Notes under the pieces: generated by a model
What the model was told of the DNA's origin: nothing
The model's database searches: none
The model's input: only the letters and a program-made list of their open reading frames with translations
Program-made: the position numbers and the translations under genes
Shown here: one piece after another, positions 1 through 12,500 of the stretch
Layout: the number at the start of each line of letters is the position of its first letter
Numbering within the stretch: position 1 is the stretch's first letter
DNA from: Nymphaea colorata
Lineage: Eukaryota > Streptophyta > Magnoliopsida > Nymphaeales > Nymphaeaceae
Reading direction: 5' to 3'
DNA: 60,000 nt
Assembly (NCBI RefSeq): GCF_008831285.2
Contig: NC_045138.2
Span: 18,697,934-18,757,933, forward strand

Positions 1-880
1 AGTATTGAACCTGAGAAAAAAGAAATTTCCAATTGGAAAAAAGAAAACACTTTGTGGTGCCAACTAAAATAGCACAAGCTCAGTATGACTTCCTGTATTT
101 TTTCAAAATTTCTTATCAAGTTTTAATAACACAATGCACAACATTCCTAGTGGCTCGAATCACAAAATCAAAAGCTTTTTCCAATAATATCTTCCACACA
201 TACACAGACACTATGAATTTTTGCTAGATGTATGGCATAAGTCTTATTAAGCTAGATGGCTTTATTTAGTCATAGGGTTGATTACTTTATTAAAAATAAA
301 AGCAATGTCAAAAACATCATTCTCAGGAAAATATCGGTGAGGTTGTTCTCAGATTACTTTTGGCAAATTTTTCTCAAGAAAATTTTGGAAAAAAAATCTA
401 GGAAGATTTAAAAAAATAAAAAATCCTAACAAATCAGAGAGAATAAAATAATGAGAAACCAATAAGAAAAAAATCACCAAAAATTTATTAAAAATTTGTG
501 AAATATTCATTTTTTTGAATTTTCTCAATATTTTTGTTTTACTTGTTTTTCTCATAAATATTGCAAGATTTTCAAAAATCTCACGATATCTGTGATAGAT
601 ATTTAAAAGGAGGAAAAGCTAATGCCTTTTCATAGTACATGATTATTAAACCTTCTTATGGATGGGTCAGTATTGGCAGAACTGTAGTCCATGAGCATGA
701 GAACGGTTTCCATTGAAGGGACATTATATAGGAGGGGCTGCACCAACAAAAGATGAAGATGTGACGCTTGATTTTCCTACATCGCTTCGTGTTTTGATTC
801 TTCATATCCACTTGGGACAAATCAACTGGTTAATTTAATGTTTGAAAGTAACAAGAGGAGGCCATAAAAGCAAGTTACAC
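1..880 (-). other. Intron of the SUV3-like helicase gene (continues off the window)
   Basis: The fourth coding exon of the helicase ends at 881 with a GT donor at 880-879. I searched the reverse strand of 1-880 for the next helicase block, expected to begin with a tyrosine-glutamate-arginine-leucine stretch, and found neither that nor a matching acceptor. The stretch is AT-rich, with several A and T runs at about 360-560. The next exon must lie left of the window, or the gene is truncated here. Confidence 0.6.
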
Positions 881-3064
881 CTTTATAACATCACCAGTAA
901 CCCCAAGAATTTCCTGTACAAGGGGAACAGCACAAGTATCTCCACATAAGTGCAGTTCATCTGCAGCAATACCTAATAATGCACGCGTGAATGAGAAGCC
1001 TCTAGTATTACACCCTATCATCTGAAAACAGAAAGCTGAATCAGTAAACAAGGATAGAGGCTGACTCCCTGCCTTTCTAAGCAAGAAATAAGCAATGCCT
1101 TGTCTGAGACAAAGACAACAATGTAACAGTTGATAACATGTTAAATAGATTCTGCAACAAAATAGTAGACAGATGTTAGAATCCTAAATGGATGTTACAC
1201 CAATTGGACTATGTGGATAGGAAGAACACAGGAAGCATAAGTTCAGTAACATTTCAGCACTAAAATCTGATTATAAGATTCTAGATGATATAGTCTACCA
1301 AAAGCCCACAAGCTTGAGTTCTCAGATTACACAATATTAGTTATTGTAAATTTGTGATTAATCCCTGAATTTTAATGTAGTCATCCAATAAAATTTATAA
1401 TCCATATAGTTATACAAAAGCTTTGTTCTCCTGGTTTATATAGACATTTTTCAATGTCCAGATCCACAAGCTGCTTTCATCAAATGTGTCTAGGCTTGAA
1501 TAGTCCGTCAGATCCCAAGCATCTTAAGCTTATGACATACCTCATTTGCACAGGCATCAAATCGAATGGAACATAAACCAACTTATGCCAAACATCACAG
1601 CCACAGTAGTACATCTCATTTTGATTTTATAATGCATGTGCACATGCTGACCTCATTTTCTTGTTCCCTTTAGATTTTTAAGAATTTTTTGGAAGATTGA
1701 TATGTACATGGTGGTTGCTTGGTAACACTAGTAGCAGAAACTCACCATTTTGTGGTTGTTTTGGGGTGATATGGTTTACTTCACTGAATAAGCATCACTT
1801 CCTGATAAAAGTCCACCATCTAAAGAGCACAGAAGGCTCTGCTTTCAAGACTCTTTTTTATGGAACATACTTTTTCGATTAGTGGTGTAGCTTTGAAACC
1901 ATACATTTTGATTTATATTCAAGCAGAGGGATGTCAAACAAGCATAAAAGGTTTTATTACTTTATCATGTTTTTAGCCTCCCACCAACTAGTACCAATTT
2001 AGATTGATCCCTTTGTCATGACTTCTAGATTTTGCACAAGATTGAGATTGCAAATGCATTTTTGCTCACAGAAACTCCTAAAACAGATGCTAGCAGCAGA
2101 AAAAGCCCTTATATAAATTGGAAATGCATGGAAGCTATTGGAATCCAAGCCATGCCTGAATTTCATCAATAACTGCACACTTGTAGTCGCATATCACATC
2201 AGCCATTTCAACTGTAACTGAGTTGTGCTTTGCCCCATTGATCTCCTCCCTTTCTTGGCCTGTTATCAGATTACAAGGGACATTTACCTTGTTCAATCTT
2301 TTAGCCACTTCCCATGCCAGGAGCCTTAAAGGCCCACAATATAACCCTGTGGTCAACCATAAAAGAAAACACCATTCTTGAGGCACATTTAAGGGTGTAA
2401 GCACATGCATCTAATTATAACTGTCAGTTAAAATGTAAGAAAGTTTGGCTTGAAGGATGACTTGTAAGCACACCTGAAGAGCTTGATTCCAACTGCTTCA
2501 GAGCATGATATGTTTTGCCACTGTTTGTAGGACCAACATGAAGGAAAATATTCCGTTTCTTCCTCCGTGCAAGTGGGTACCATGTATGGGGACGACTGCA
2601 TTCAAGCTAAAATTAGTGCTATAATCAACATTGTGCTTTATGTTTCATTAGTTTGCACTTTGCATCAGTTATAAACACTATCCTCCCCAACAAAGCTGCT
2701 GAAAGCTACGCTTCATCTGATGATTCTGATCTATAAGGACATCAAAATCTTAACACATGCACATTATGCACCCATCTTTTAGAAAAGTGTAAAAAACGAC
2801 ACATGCAAGGTTAAGCAACTAGGATCCATGATACAAATGGACAAAATAGAAATGAAACCGATCATGAACTTTAAAGGATGAAGCCCTTATTAATCATTTT
2901 GAACATAGACCATATTCAACATGATAAACTGCAATACTGCCTTACGTCAAGTCAGTGAGGTCAAATTTTGAGTTGCTGCAAACACTGCTGAAATGCCCAT
3001 AACCACTAGAAGCGGCTGAGAAAGAATGAAGTGCGCCTCCCAAGCGTCTCCAGAAAAGTTTCAT
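881..3064 (-). CDS. SUV3: SUV3-type mitochondrial ATP-dependent RNA helicase (DExH16-like), 5' half
   Basis: Four coding exons on the minus strand, 3064-2946, 2595-2474, 2346-2156 and 1021-881, join in frame to give residues 1-191. The start at 3064 opens a basic, serine-rich leader ([10 protein letters not shown]...) that looks like a mitochondrial presequence. A conserved KFDLTDL block and RPHTWYP follow. Walker A is GPTNSGKT at residues 61-68, then [17 protein letters not shown] and ITGQERE. The DExH-type box is DEIQ at 141-144, at the end of exon 3. Exon 4 carries [24 protein letters not shown]3 helicases unwind RNA and act with exoribonuclease in mitochondrial RNA decay. The second RecA domain and C-terminus are outside the window, so I cannot tell whether the gene is intact. 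Intron 3 (2155-1022) has a GC donor. The assignment rests on remembered plant SUV3 sequence. Confidence 0.93.
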
Positions 3065-3068
3065 GGTA

Positions 3069-4135
3069 CCTGCAAGCGTGTACTCATATCAAACTCAACC
3101 AAAAACGTCCACATGCCAACAATGCCTTGCAAAGCAATATACATAGAAATGGATTTTGTGTTTTCAAAAATATGTACCTAATCACGCCAATATAACAGAC
3201 CAAAAACAATCGCCTTAAGATAAAAAATACTAAATATCTTCATGATTTGAAGGTATAAAAAAATGCAAAATAAACCGAAAAACATAAAGGAATTTGTCGA
3301 AATGTTCAGAAGTAGACAACGATAGTGATGATAAAATCATCCGACCGCCACCGATGTCATACGAAATTCACAAACGAAGACACCAAATGAAAAGAAAGAA
3401 CCAGAAGTTTGTTTGTTAATCCAACGAAAAGCACCCGCCCATACCCAAAAAATAAAAAGCCGAACAGACATCGTGTTACAAAAACAACACACATCACATA
3501 ATAGACATAACCGAGAGCTTAAGACCATGGGTCCAATACTGGTGTCAAGAAAATCATACAAATTGCAAAGACAGTGATCATACGATCATAACAGCATAAT
3601 TAATATCAACTAACTCGTAGGAGAAGCCCCCCAAGCGAAAACGGAACACAAATTTGGCCAATGTGCCTGCCAGGAGGCGCCTTCTTCACGTTATCAAAGA
3701 TATGGGCGGCAGAGAATTATCAGAATAAAATGGAAAGTTAAAAGAAAATCATTCTTTCACACAGAATAAGAAGAGAGAGAGAGAGAGAGTTTCCACCTAG
3801 GGATCCCCACACGATAAATCATATCACCCAGCTCTCCGAATCAATGCGACCTCCGACCGAAAACGTGCAAGCTGAAATACAACTCTATTCCAAGCTTTCT
3901 AAAGAAAAGGGAGATAAGAAAGGATGACGAAGAAAGAGAGAGAACGGAAGCCAGTGCTCCAAATTCGTAAAGAAAGAAAGAGAGACAGAGACAGAGACAG
4001 AGGAAATGTCGGCCGCGAAAGGTGGAGCAGGGCAAAACGGGGGAGAAGGCAGACGTGAGGCCTTTGACCCGCGGGAAGAAGGAAGAAGAGCAGAGGACGC
4101 TCGACCACCGCGGGTCGCGTTGCAGTCTCAGAAGG
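3069..4135 (-). promoter_or_regulatory. 5' leader, probable leader intron and promoter side of the helicase gene
   Basis: Read on the minus strand, a good acceptor (CTTGCAG, ending at 3070) lies five bases upstream of the start codon, and a possible donor (CTAG|GTGGAA) lies at 3796. A leader intron of about 3070-3796 is therefore likely. From 3797 to about 4130 the minus strand is pyrimidine-rich, with CT and TCTG repeats, and GC-rich near 4010-4130, as in many plant leaders and core promoters. Short open frames here are low-complexity and are not taken as genes. The intron and transcription start are inferred. Confidence 0.45.
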
Positions 4136-6010
4136 AGTTCGGATTAGTTAGTCACTAGACCACGTAGATCCATACCTGTATTAACGGATCAGCATCTTCT
4201 ACATAATATTCTACATTGACCCGAAAATGTCGAGCTCTTCAACCGCAGGAACGATGGCTTAACTGATTGTGCCATTTCATATGTGATCTTGAATCCATCA
4301 CATTCAATTCTTAAAAATATTATAAAAAAATTATATAAAAACTAAAGTGTGTAACTTTAATATATAATTGAATTAAATTATATCCATAGGAATAAGCATC
4401 GTAGCAGGTTGTGTGTGTTATGCCCTGTTATTATGGCATGTGAAAGTGCGCCACATGCAATTGAAATCTAAATTTCATCTAAAATGTACATGAGCTTGAT
4501 TGCTTGGAATTTTGATTCATTAATGAAAATTTCATAATCATGAATTTAATAAAAAATTCAGCACCCCTTTTTTGGTTAACAGGGGAACTTGCTTTTTAAA
4601 AAAAAAAAAAAAAAGCTAAAAAACAAGGGCCTTTAAGCCTAAGAAACTTTTCATTGCATCTTGTGGATATATAATAAGAATGATGATTATAAATTACTTT
4701 TTAAAACAACTTATTTTTATAAATAATATATGAACTTACCATTTATCTTACCATAACTCACATTTAAACTAAAGTTAAAAAGCCAATCTTAAAAGTCTTA
4801 GCGACAGACTTTCCATCAATTGGATCCAACTGAAACTGAAGTCGATCCGGGTAAGGACAATAGATCCATCACGGTATTGGACGCGGTAGGCAAGTACGTG
4901 TGAGAGGAGTTGCATCTGACGGGAACCATACGTTCGAACCTGATTGGATCCAATTCAGTCTCACCTTAGATCTAAGGCTATCAAATGTTGCATAAGGGAC
5001 AAAACAATCGAAAAGGATTGTACGACCTACAGTGCGATTCCCAATCTTTGATACTGGCTGCCAGGGGCACAAACCTTTTATTTTTTTTTTTCAATTTACA
5101 TGTAAATTTAAAAAAAAAAATTATTTAGTTTATATAAAAAAATTAAAATATGATATTTCAGCTCTTATCAATATTTTAAAATTATAATTTGGTCTTTCTC
5201 ATAAAATATTTATAGCTTCATGATTGGGAAATGTATAGCAATTAGATGCTGTCAAACATCTGACAAAATATCTCTTTTTGAATATGAAGCTCCAAAAACT
5301 GTCCCCATTTCTAAGAAGAAATTGGTAATCCAACCAAAAAGCTAGAGAATTGAAACCTACTTAGTTCTGATTTCTCTTTTATTTTCTTTTCACTTATCAA
5401 AAATATAAGCCCATGTCCGGTGCTTTTGGATCAAATCGGACACTCCATGACATACCCATCGGGAAATGCGTGGACTTTCAGGTTCTTTCACGTTTGACTG
5501 AGTCATCGATCGGACCACCCGACAGCGTTATTCGGTTCAACATGATCGGCATCAGTTTGAAGTTATTTTTTAATATTAAACTTGTGGCCCCTTATTTTTA
5601 GGTCCTCAGTTATCACTTTATATAACACTTTCGAGAATCGAATTAGAAACCTATCTTAATCTTAGTCTGATCAGCTACGCTATACTCTTTGAGGCATGAT
5701 GTTATAAAATAATTTATAAACTTAAAAAATCTCATATGAATTACGTTTTTTAATTTTTTTAAAAACAAAGCAATATTGATCAAAACATGTGGGATTGAGT
5801 GGGCAATTGCCCATACGGTCCCACATGAAAGACCCGCTCACATGTTAGTGTCTCATAACCATTTGAGGGTCGGCCTTCTAGGTGTTAAAAATTTAAATGC
5901 GCTTATTATTTAAATTTCAATCAATAATTGATGTGCTTCTGCACCATTGCCTTGAACTCAGGCAAAGATGAAAATATATTTGTAAATTACATAAATGCCC
6001 TTGTTTAAAA
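4136..6010. other. Intergenic DNA between the helicase and NPSN genes
   Basis: No gene is seen. The stretch is AT-rich, with an A run of about 17 at 4598-4614. Around 4885-4940 a GTTCGAACC motif resembles a pol III B box but lacks a tRNA fold. At 5667-5698 lies one copy of a short motif (GATCAGCTACGCTATACTC) that recurs elsewhere in the window. The remainder looks like decayed repeats. Confidence 0.5.
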
Positions 6011-6129
6011 CATGGGAACACCTCTTCCCATGTTAGCAACCTGACATGGAAATCGGCACATTTCCGTCATTACCGCCTATGGTATGACACGATATTTGCA
6101 AGATGCCTATGGAAATCAGCACATTTCCG
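6011..6129. repeat. Three short dyads upstream of NPSN
   Basis: CATGGGAA and TTCCCATG form a dyad at 6011-6032. Two 20-bp direct repeats, TGGAAATCGGCACATTTCCG at 6047-6066 and the same with one change at 6110-6129, are each an imperfect GGAAAT...ATTTCC dyad. They lie about 250-500 bp upstream of the first NPSN coding exon, in the probable promoter, and could be paired protein-binding sites. Confidence 0.5.
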
Positions 6130-6229
6130 ATATTTCCGGATTCGAATAGTGAACTTGGTAAGAGGAGGGGGATCCCCTTAGTCGTAGCGCTTACTTGTGA
6201 TTTTCTAAAAACAGGAGAAGCAAAGAAAA

Positions 6230-6560
6230 AACGAAGACGGGGCAAGAAGAGGCCCGCCACCTCACCAGTCGTCACCTTCCCTCCTTCCTTTCCATCTCTT
6301 CCTTGCCATTGTTGCCCAGCAAAACAGTCCGATCCGCTCTGCGCGTTCCTACCGCTCGTCGATCTCCATTTCCTGGTAACCTCTTATGAGTTCTTCTTCC
6401 TCTCCTCTTTTCAAGCCTTCTGTAGTTGCTGAATTTGCATTTGGCGGAGATGATTTTTACTGTAGCTTGAGCTATTCTTTTCACGGGTTTGGAGGCCCAT
6501 TTTTGGGGTTCTGTTTGTAATGGTTTCTGGGGTTTTTGGTATTGGACGCAGATCGATCGG
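6230..6560 (+). promoter_or_regulatory. NPSN leader with a probable 5' UTR intron
   Basis: A CT-rich patch (6275-6310) is followed by a probable leader exon ending TTTCCTG at 6375. A GTAACC donor begins at 6376, and an acceptor (GGACGCAG) ends at 6551, nine bases before the start codon. This fits a 176-base intron in the 5' UTR, which is common in plant housekeeping genes. No upstream ATG is seen in the spliced leader from about 6275. The transcription start is not visible. Confidence 0.5.
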
Positions 6561-9500
6561 ATGGACTCGTTGTCGGGAGTCAGCGGCACTCTCGCCGAGC
6601 TCGATGGGCAGATCGCCGACATATTCCGAGCATTATCGTAAGTGTTGCGGAGTGCATCCGTGTTTTTTGATTTACATTGTCATTTTTTTTTTGGAACAAT
6701 GGTTTCCTTATTCCTGGTACTGATGTTGGTGTTGAATATGTGGAGCAAGATTGGATTCTGGTTCTACCTGTTTGGAGATTGCATATGCATTTCGCTTTAG
6801 CATGTGTATTGCGGTGAATGTCTAGATGGCATGGACGTTGGATGCCAACAATATAAATTTTTTAGGGATTTGGCAAGTGAAATGTTTTCGTTGAGTTTGG
6901 CTGTGTTTCGGAAGGTTGAACTTTTGGAATTGAGCTTCAGAGATTTTGAGTTACAGCGGATCAGCTTTGTAATAAACTAATGTTCGTGCCTTTAATTACT
7001 GAAGGGAAAGCAATTCTTAGTTCTGGTGTTTGACTAATGAAGAAGTACGTAGATCGCTTACGGAAAGTACTTAAAAAGAGTATAACGAATTGCTCACCGG
7101 CTTTTTCGGAGCTTACTGTTTTTTTCAGATATATTATCTGCAGGATACGTAATCCACTTGGAAGTTTATCTGGTAGATTTAGATGGTGCTTTTTCAAGAC
7201 AGCCCAAGGGGATGTATCATTAACTTTCTTTCACCTCTCCATCACTTCTAAACTTGTACCGTTAATTTTCTAATTTACTTCTCCAAATTATTTCTTCACT
7301 GGCATGCTCTTTCCTGTCACTCCGTTACAAGTATTTTCCATGTCTCTTCACCAACTCGCTTCATGCCATGTGAGTAAGAACACTTACTTTCTTTTTGAAG
7401 TATGCCAACAATTGCAAAGGATTTTGTCACACAAGTTAATGCATCTATTTTGCCTCTATGTTGAGCACTTAAATTGGTTTCTAAATATGTGTCACTGATG
7501 TGATGCCATTGTAGTGTGAGATTGGAAATACATTGTCGGTCATGGACACTGAAATCCTAGTGCTAGACCATGCGGACTGAATGGAAGCCTGTCTTTAGGT
7601 AGAGGGTGTTCAAACAATAATGGAAAGTAAAATGAATGTTGATTTAGAGTTTTGAACATCGGGAAATTTGTCAATTCATTTCACCTGAAAAGTTTTTCAG
7701 AATGCTGTCATTATTGTACTTATAAAATGTAAACAATGTCTTCTTTTGCAGCAACGGGTTTCAGAAACTTGAAAAGATCAAAGACGCAAACAGGCAGAGC
7801 AGACAGTTAGAAGAACTTACTGGAAAGATGCGTGAATGTAAAAGGTATGTTGCCTTCATCAGCTTGATATTGGATGTAGGTGTTAGTCTTAATTGTTAAT
7901 GACATTATTATAATTTCTCATAGTTGGAATTTCTTGGCGCTTCAAAACATTGCCTGAATATTACTTTCTTTAACATCTCGTTGAAAACAGAAAAATAAAA
8001 AAATCAAAAAAAGTGAAAAAATTCCAACAATTTGAACATATTAGAAAATTAAACATGTGAAAATATCAAATTATTGTGTACAAGTAAAAAAAATGTTTTC
8101 TATGGCATGCTAAACTCTTGACAGTACTGAATTTTATCATGCTTTTTAAGAAGTCAGTGCACAATTCATAATTTTATAATTTTTCTTATTTTTTCTCCAC
8201 GAATAAAACAAATTTATTTTAATACCCAAGAAAAGCCTCACTAGGGGTGCTTGAGAAGAATACTTGTTACAATGCTTCAAAGTAATTGCTAGGTCAAAAA
8301 GTTGGATAATTGATAACATGTTTCGTTTAGCCTCATTTTCCACTGGGTTGTTATACAAAGGCATTGCTTGCTTCTTTCACATATGTCTATGTTGATGGTT
8401 CTGTATGCAAGTAAAATTGACATAGTTTGATTGATTTTGAATGCACAAATATGGATTTTTCACACGTAGCTGCTATTTTTAATTAGGCATGTCGACTTTT
8501 CTGCTTACACCTTTGGCACTTAGCACAATTTCATTGCTTTTGCAAGCGTGAAATTATGGCCCTTTGATGTTAACAAATGCTTCAGTTTCTTTCTGCTTGA
8601 GTTTGCCATTGGTTTTCTGGTCCTCCATATTGTTAGGAGGACCATGTTTGTTATTAAATTTTTTTTGAAGGCATTGGTAAATTTTGTTCCTGGTTTCACT
8701 ACTTTGCTCCAGGCTTATTAAGGAGTTTGATCAAGGAATCAAGGAAGAGGAGGCCAGTTATGATTTTGAAACTAACAAGATGCTTAGTGAGAAAAAACAG
8801 TCAATGGTGATAATCTACTTCTTAAGAACTGTATAGCAATTTATAATTTTCACAGTACAATGTTTTAAAACAAAACATAGCAGTTATGCACCGGCTTCCT
8901 AACTTTCTAATGTTTAACTAATTTCTTGGTCTATTATTTTGCAGATTAAAGAACTGAATTCCTATGTTGCATTACGGAAGAAGTATGTGCTGAATTATTT
9001 TCTGATGCATTTATGTTATCTTTTCTATAATATTTTTAGCTTGCATCTTTTAAAGCAAAAGTTGAATACTTAGGGTTCCGCATTCAACGACACAAAAGTT
9101 AGCTTAATGGGCAGATAATCAAATTATCTAATAAACTACTAGACAATATATGATTTTTCGGTAGCTTAAGGAAGATACATGGGCTTGGTCAAGCATAAAC
9201 AAATGATTTATGTTCATATTTTCGCTTGCATCTGAATCAGATAAGTGATGGCCAGTTCAAGTGCTAATGGAATTATCTTGTTAGCGTCAAGGTGCTACCT
9301 GATCATTTAAGTCATCAGTTAGTTAAAGAATTGTTTATTATTTGGATATGCTAGTTTGCCTTTTTTCCAATAATGTCTTGTGACAGCATGATGATAACAA
9401 TTTCCAAGCAGCAAAGACATAGACGTGCATGAAGCCAGAATTACATGTATTAGGAAAAAAATACGAACAAATGAGTGATCACATTTTCCTTAGATCAATC

Positions 9501-12500
9501 TGACTGTTTCAGCAGTACATACACACGTATGTCAGCTTGCCTTGCTTGTTGGTGTAGAACCTAGTTCCTTGCCTCGAGGTACACCCAGGTTTGGCATGGC
9601 AACAAAGGGGATGAACACCCACGTGCTTCAGAAACTCATGATAATTTGTCAACTTAAATTACATTGCTGATTGCATCTGGTCAGATGATGAGTCTCTTGT
9701 CCACCTGCTGACTTCATATTTGATTGAAGGAGGGAATGTGACCACTTTTTCATCTTGTCAACCTGCATCTGACAACTTTCATTAGCAAAACCTGACAATG
9801 GTAAAATAAATAAAAACTCAATGAAAAGCACGTGCCATACTTGCAGGACAAAAAATAAAAGAAGAAATGTGTATTGTCTGTGCTGTTTTTCTAGAATAAT
9901 CTGATGCCCAGGATGGTCTTGTATTGCATTTGATCATTGTGATGATGAAATTATGAGATTTTTATACCTGTATGACATTTAGGAACAGAGCTAAATGACA
10001 AATATTTATTTACCTTGAAAATTTCTGTATGGGTTGCATCACCGTGTGAGAGAATAGAACTCCATTAGTACTCAGCCATGGGCTCAGCATCTGATCTTTG
10101 GTCAGTGCACTTAGGAAGACCTTGTATACATTTAACAAATTTAACCAATCTATTATTTAGATTGCAGGAATTACTATAAATTAATTATTCAATAGGCCTT
10201 CATTTATGAGGTATATGCAGTTATGCGTGTAGTCCTCAAAATTGAAATGCATACTTTGTTATGTATTGACATACCTGAGTCTCTAACAATGTTGCCCAAG
10301 AATGCTTCATGGTTATCAGCCATCCTTGTTTTCATGCTGTGAGACCAATATGCTATTTGTGTATCTGAAACTTGTTATTAAATTTTGTATATTTATGCGA
10401 TCAAACAAAACTTTTGCATGCTTAGACAGACAGGAAGTATATGGTTACCTTACTGTAATCATCTTGGAGCAAAATTTTAATTGTAAAATTATTAAACCCC
10501 AAAATGTAGCTGTGCCAAGTTTAGTTGTATTGATAGACTGACCTGATATACTTTAGCCGAGAAAAAAACATAAATGCTGGATCTCTTGTTATGTCCATGC
10601 TTATATTAGGTTGGTTGTAATATTATTTCTGATAAAAATCTTCTCTTGCTTCGTTTATGATAATTCCAATCTCTAAGGCCACCTTTTTGCTCTGATCAAT
10701 GAATAGGTACTCAAGCTCCCTTGACAATAAGCGAGTTGACTTGTTTGATGGACCTGAAGTTAATGAAGGGCCTTCTCAGGATAATGGCATGCTAGCTTCA
10801 AGTAAGCATCGTCCATAAAAGGATTCTTTTCGACCGACTCTTTAGACTTTCTCAAAGTTTGAGCCCCGAAAATTTTATTGTCAAAATGGATCTGTGGAAC
10901 AAGAAATATTCTCAGCACAAATGTTATTGAGATCAAGCAGCTAATGATGCATTCAGGCAAAACAACCTTGACTATTTGTTGTGAACATTATAGACCAATG
11001 ACCTGGAGGGATAAAACTGAGTTCGTGAATGTTTTTCCAGTACTTACATGGTTGTACTCTAAGTGGTGGAAATTAAGTAGGAACGAATTGTTGACGTGTT
11101 TAGGAAGAGTTCCATGACTTGGCTTACATATGAGGTCCAGAAATTTGGGCCAATCTTCTATTCGTTATGCAGAGTAATCAATTTACTTTATGTGATACTA
11201 AAACTTTTCCTGTAAAAAATGTCCAGCTTAATTGAAAAACAAGGACGCTAAATCCAACCCGACTTTTTTTATTCATTTTCAATAACTTGTCTAAAGCTAT
11301 TTCAGTTTCCACAAACTTCAGTAAGAGAAACCATTTAGGAGAACTGAATGCAACTTCAAGGGCTGTGCATTATACATTTGGTAATACAATCAAACACAAA
11401 GGGAAAAAAATATGTAATATATGATATCAGAAGTTTAATTATAGGAAAAAGTGCAAACCTCTGTGAAAGAAGCAATCTGAAGGCAAACCAAGAATTGCTG
11501 AACCACTACCCTCATATGGCCCATGGGTGTGAAAGAATTATAATATGATTACAACTATGTAGAATTCTTGGTGGTACTTCATGATGTTATTGAATTGGAA
11601 AAATGATGTAAATATGTGGCCTCTTTGCCTATAATGTCTAGCAGTATCGTAATCTTTTAGGTAGATACCTTTATCAATGTTGTAAAAGGCATATCGTAAC
11701 GTGTATTGATCGGGCTGGCCTATATTCCATATCATAACGTATTGTAAATGTAGCATAGCATATCGTAAATTCAATTTTTTAATTAAACAATTAAAAAAAA
11801 TAGAGAAAAATTCAACAAAAAAAATGTATTCCATGTAAAAAAAACTCATCACGCATAAACGATATTTATGATTATCATTCATAAGCAATAATATATTAAC
11901 AACACCATTTAGGAATGAGAAATCATAGATTCAAAATAACATAATAAGTATCTGTTACAAGTTTAAACTTTAAAGTGTTTTAGATTATATCACAAGTTTA
12001 CAACATATAATCATCCATTACCGAATGCCAAATATCATGACGACGCAGGAGTAGTCTACCTCATATTAGATTTAGATTGGATATATGTTGGATTCATATT
12101 ATTTGATTTGGTCCTTTATCTGTTTTATTTATTAGGTTGAGTTTGGATTTCATTTTGTTAGTTTCAGATCCATTTAGTTAGAATTCTCTATTTAAAGGAC
12201 ACGTATGATTAATTTAGGAAAGGGAAGTTGATTAATGAAACCCTAATTTCTTGTTCCTTCTTTGTTTTCCTTTGTTTCTTCCTTGCTTTTTGTTGTCTTA
12301 CCCTCTTGTTCTGCTTAGTTCGTGGTTGATCGCAGGGATTAGAGCTAACTCTAGTCACTGCATCACATGATTATCCTCAATCAATGATAATCATCATCAT
12401 CTTCAAATTCATTATCATTTTCTTGGTTAATTGTTTCAATGCCTTCAAATGGAATGTCCTCACCAATATATGGTCTAGTTTCTAGAAAACTATCCAAATC

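Noticed and set aside
4880-4945. GTTCGAACC pol III B-box-like motif with an upstream A-box-like GGTAGGCAAGTACG
   Set aside because: The bases around it do not form a T-arm or acceptor stem, so it is not a tRNA gene; at most a decayed SINE.
12080-12380. Possible solo LTR (TGTTGG start, TATTTAAA box, CT-rich end)
   Set aside because: No matching 5-bp target duplication and no CA end at a convincing position. Kept only as a remark within the hAT-like element.
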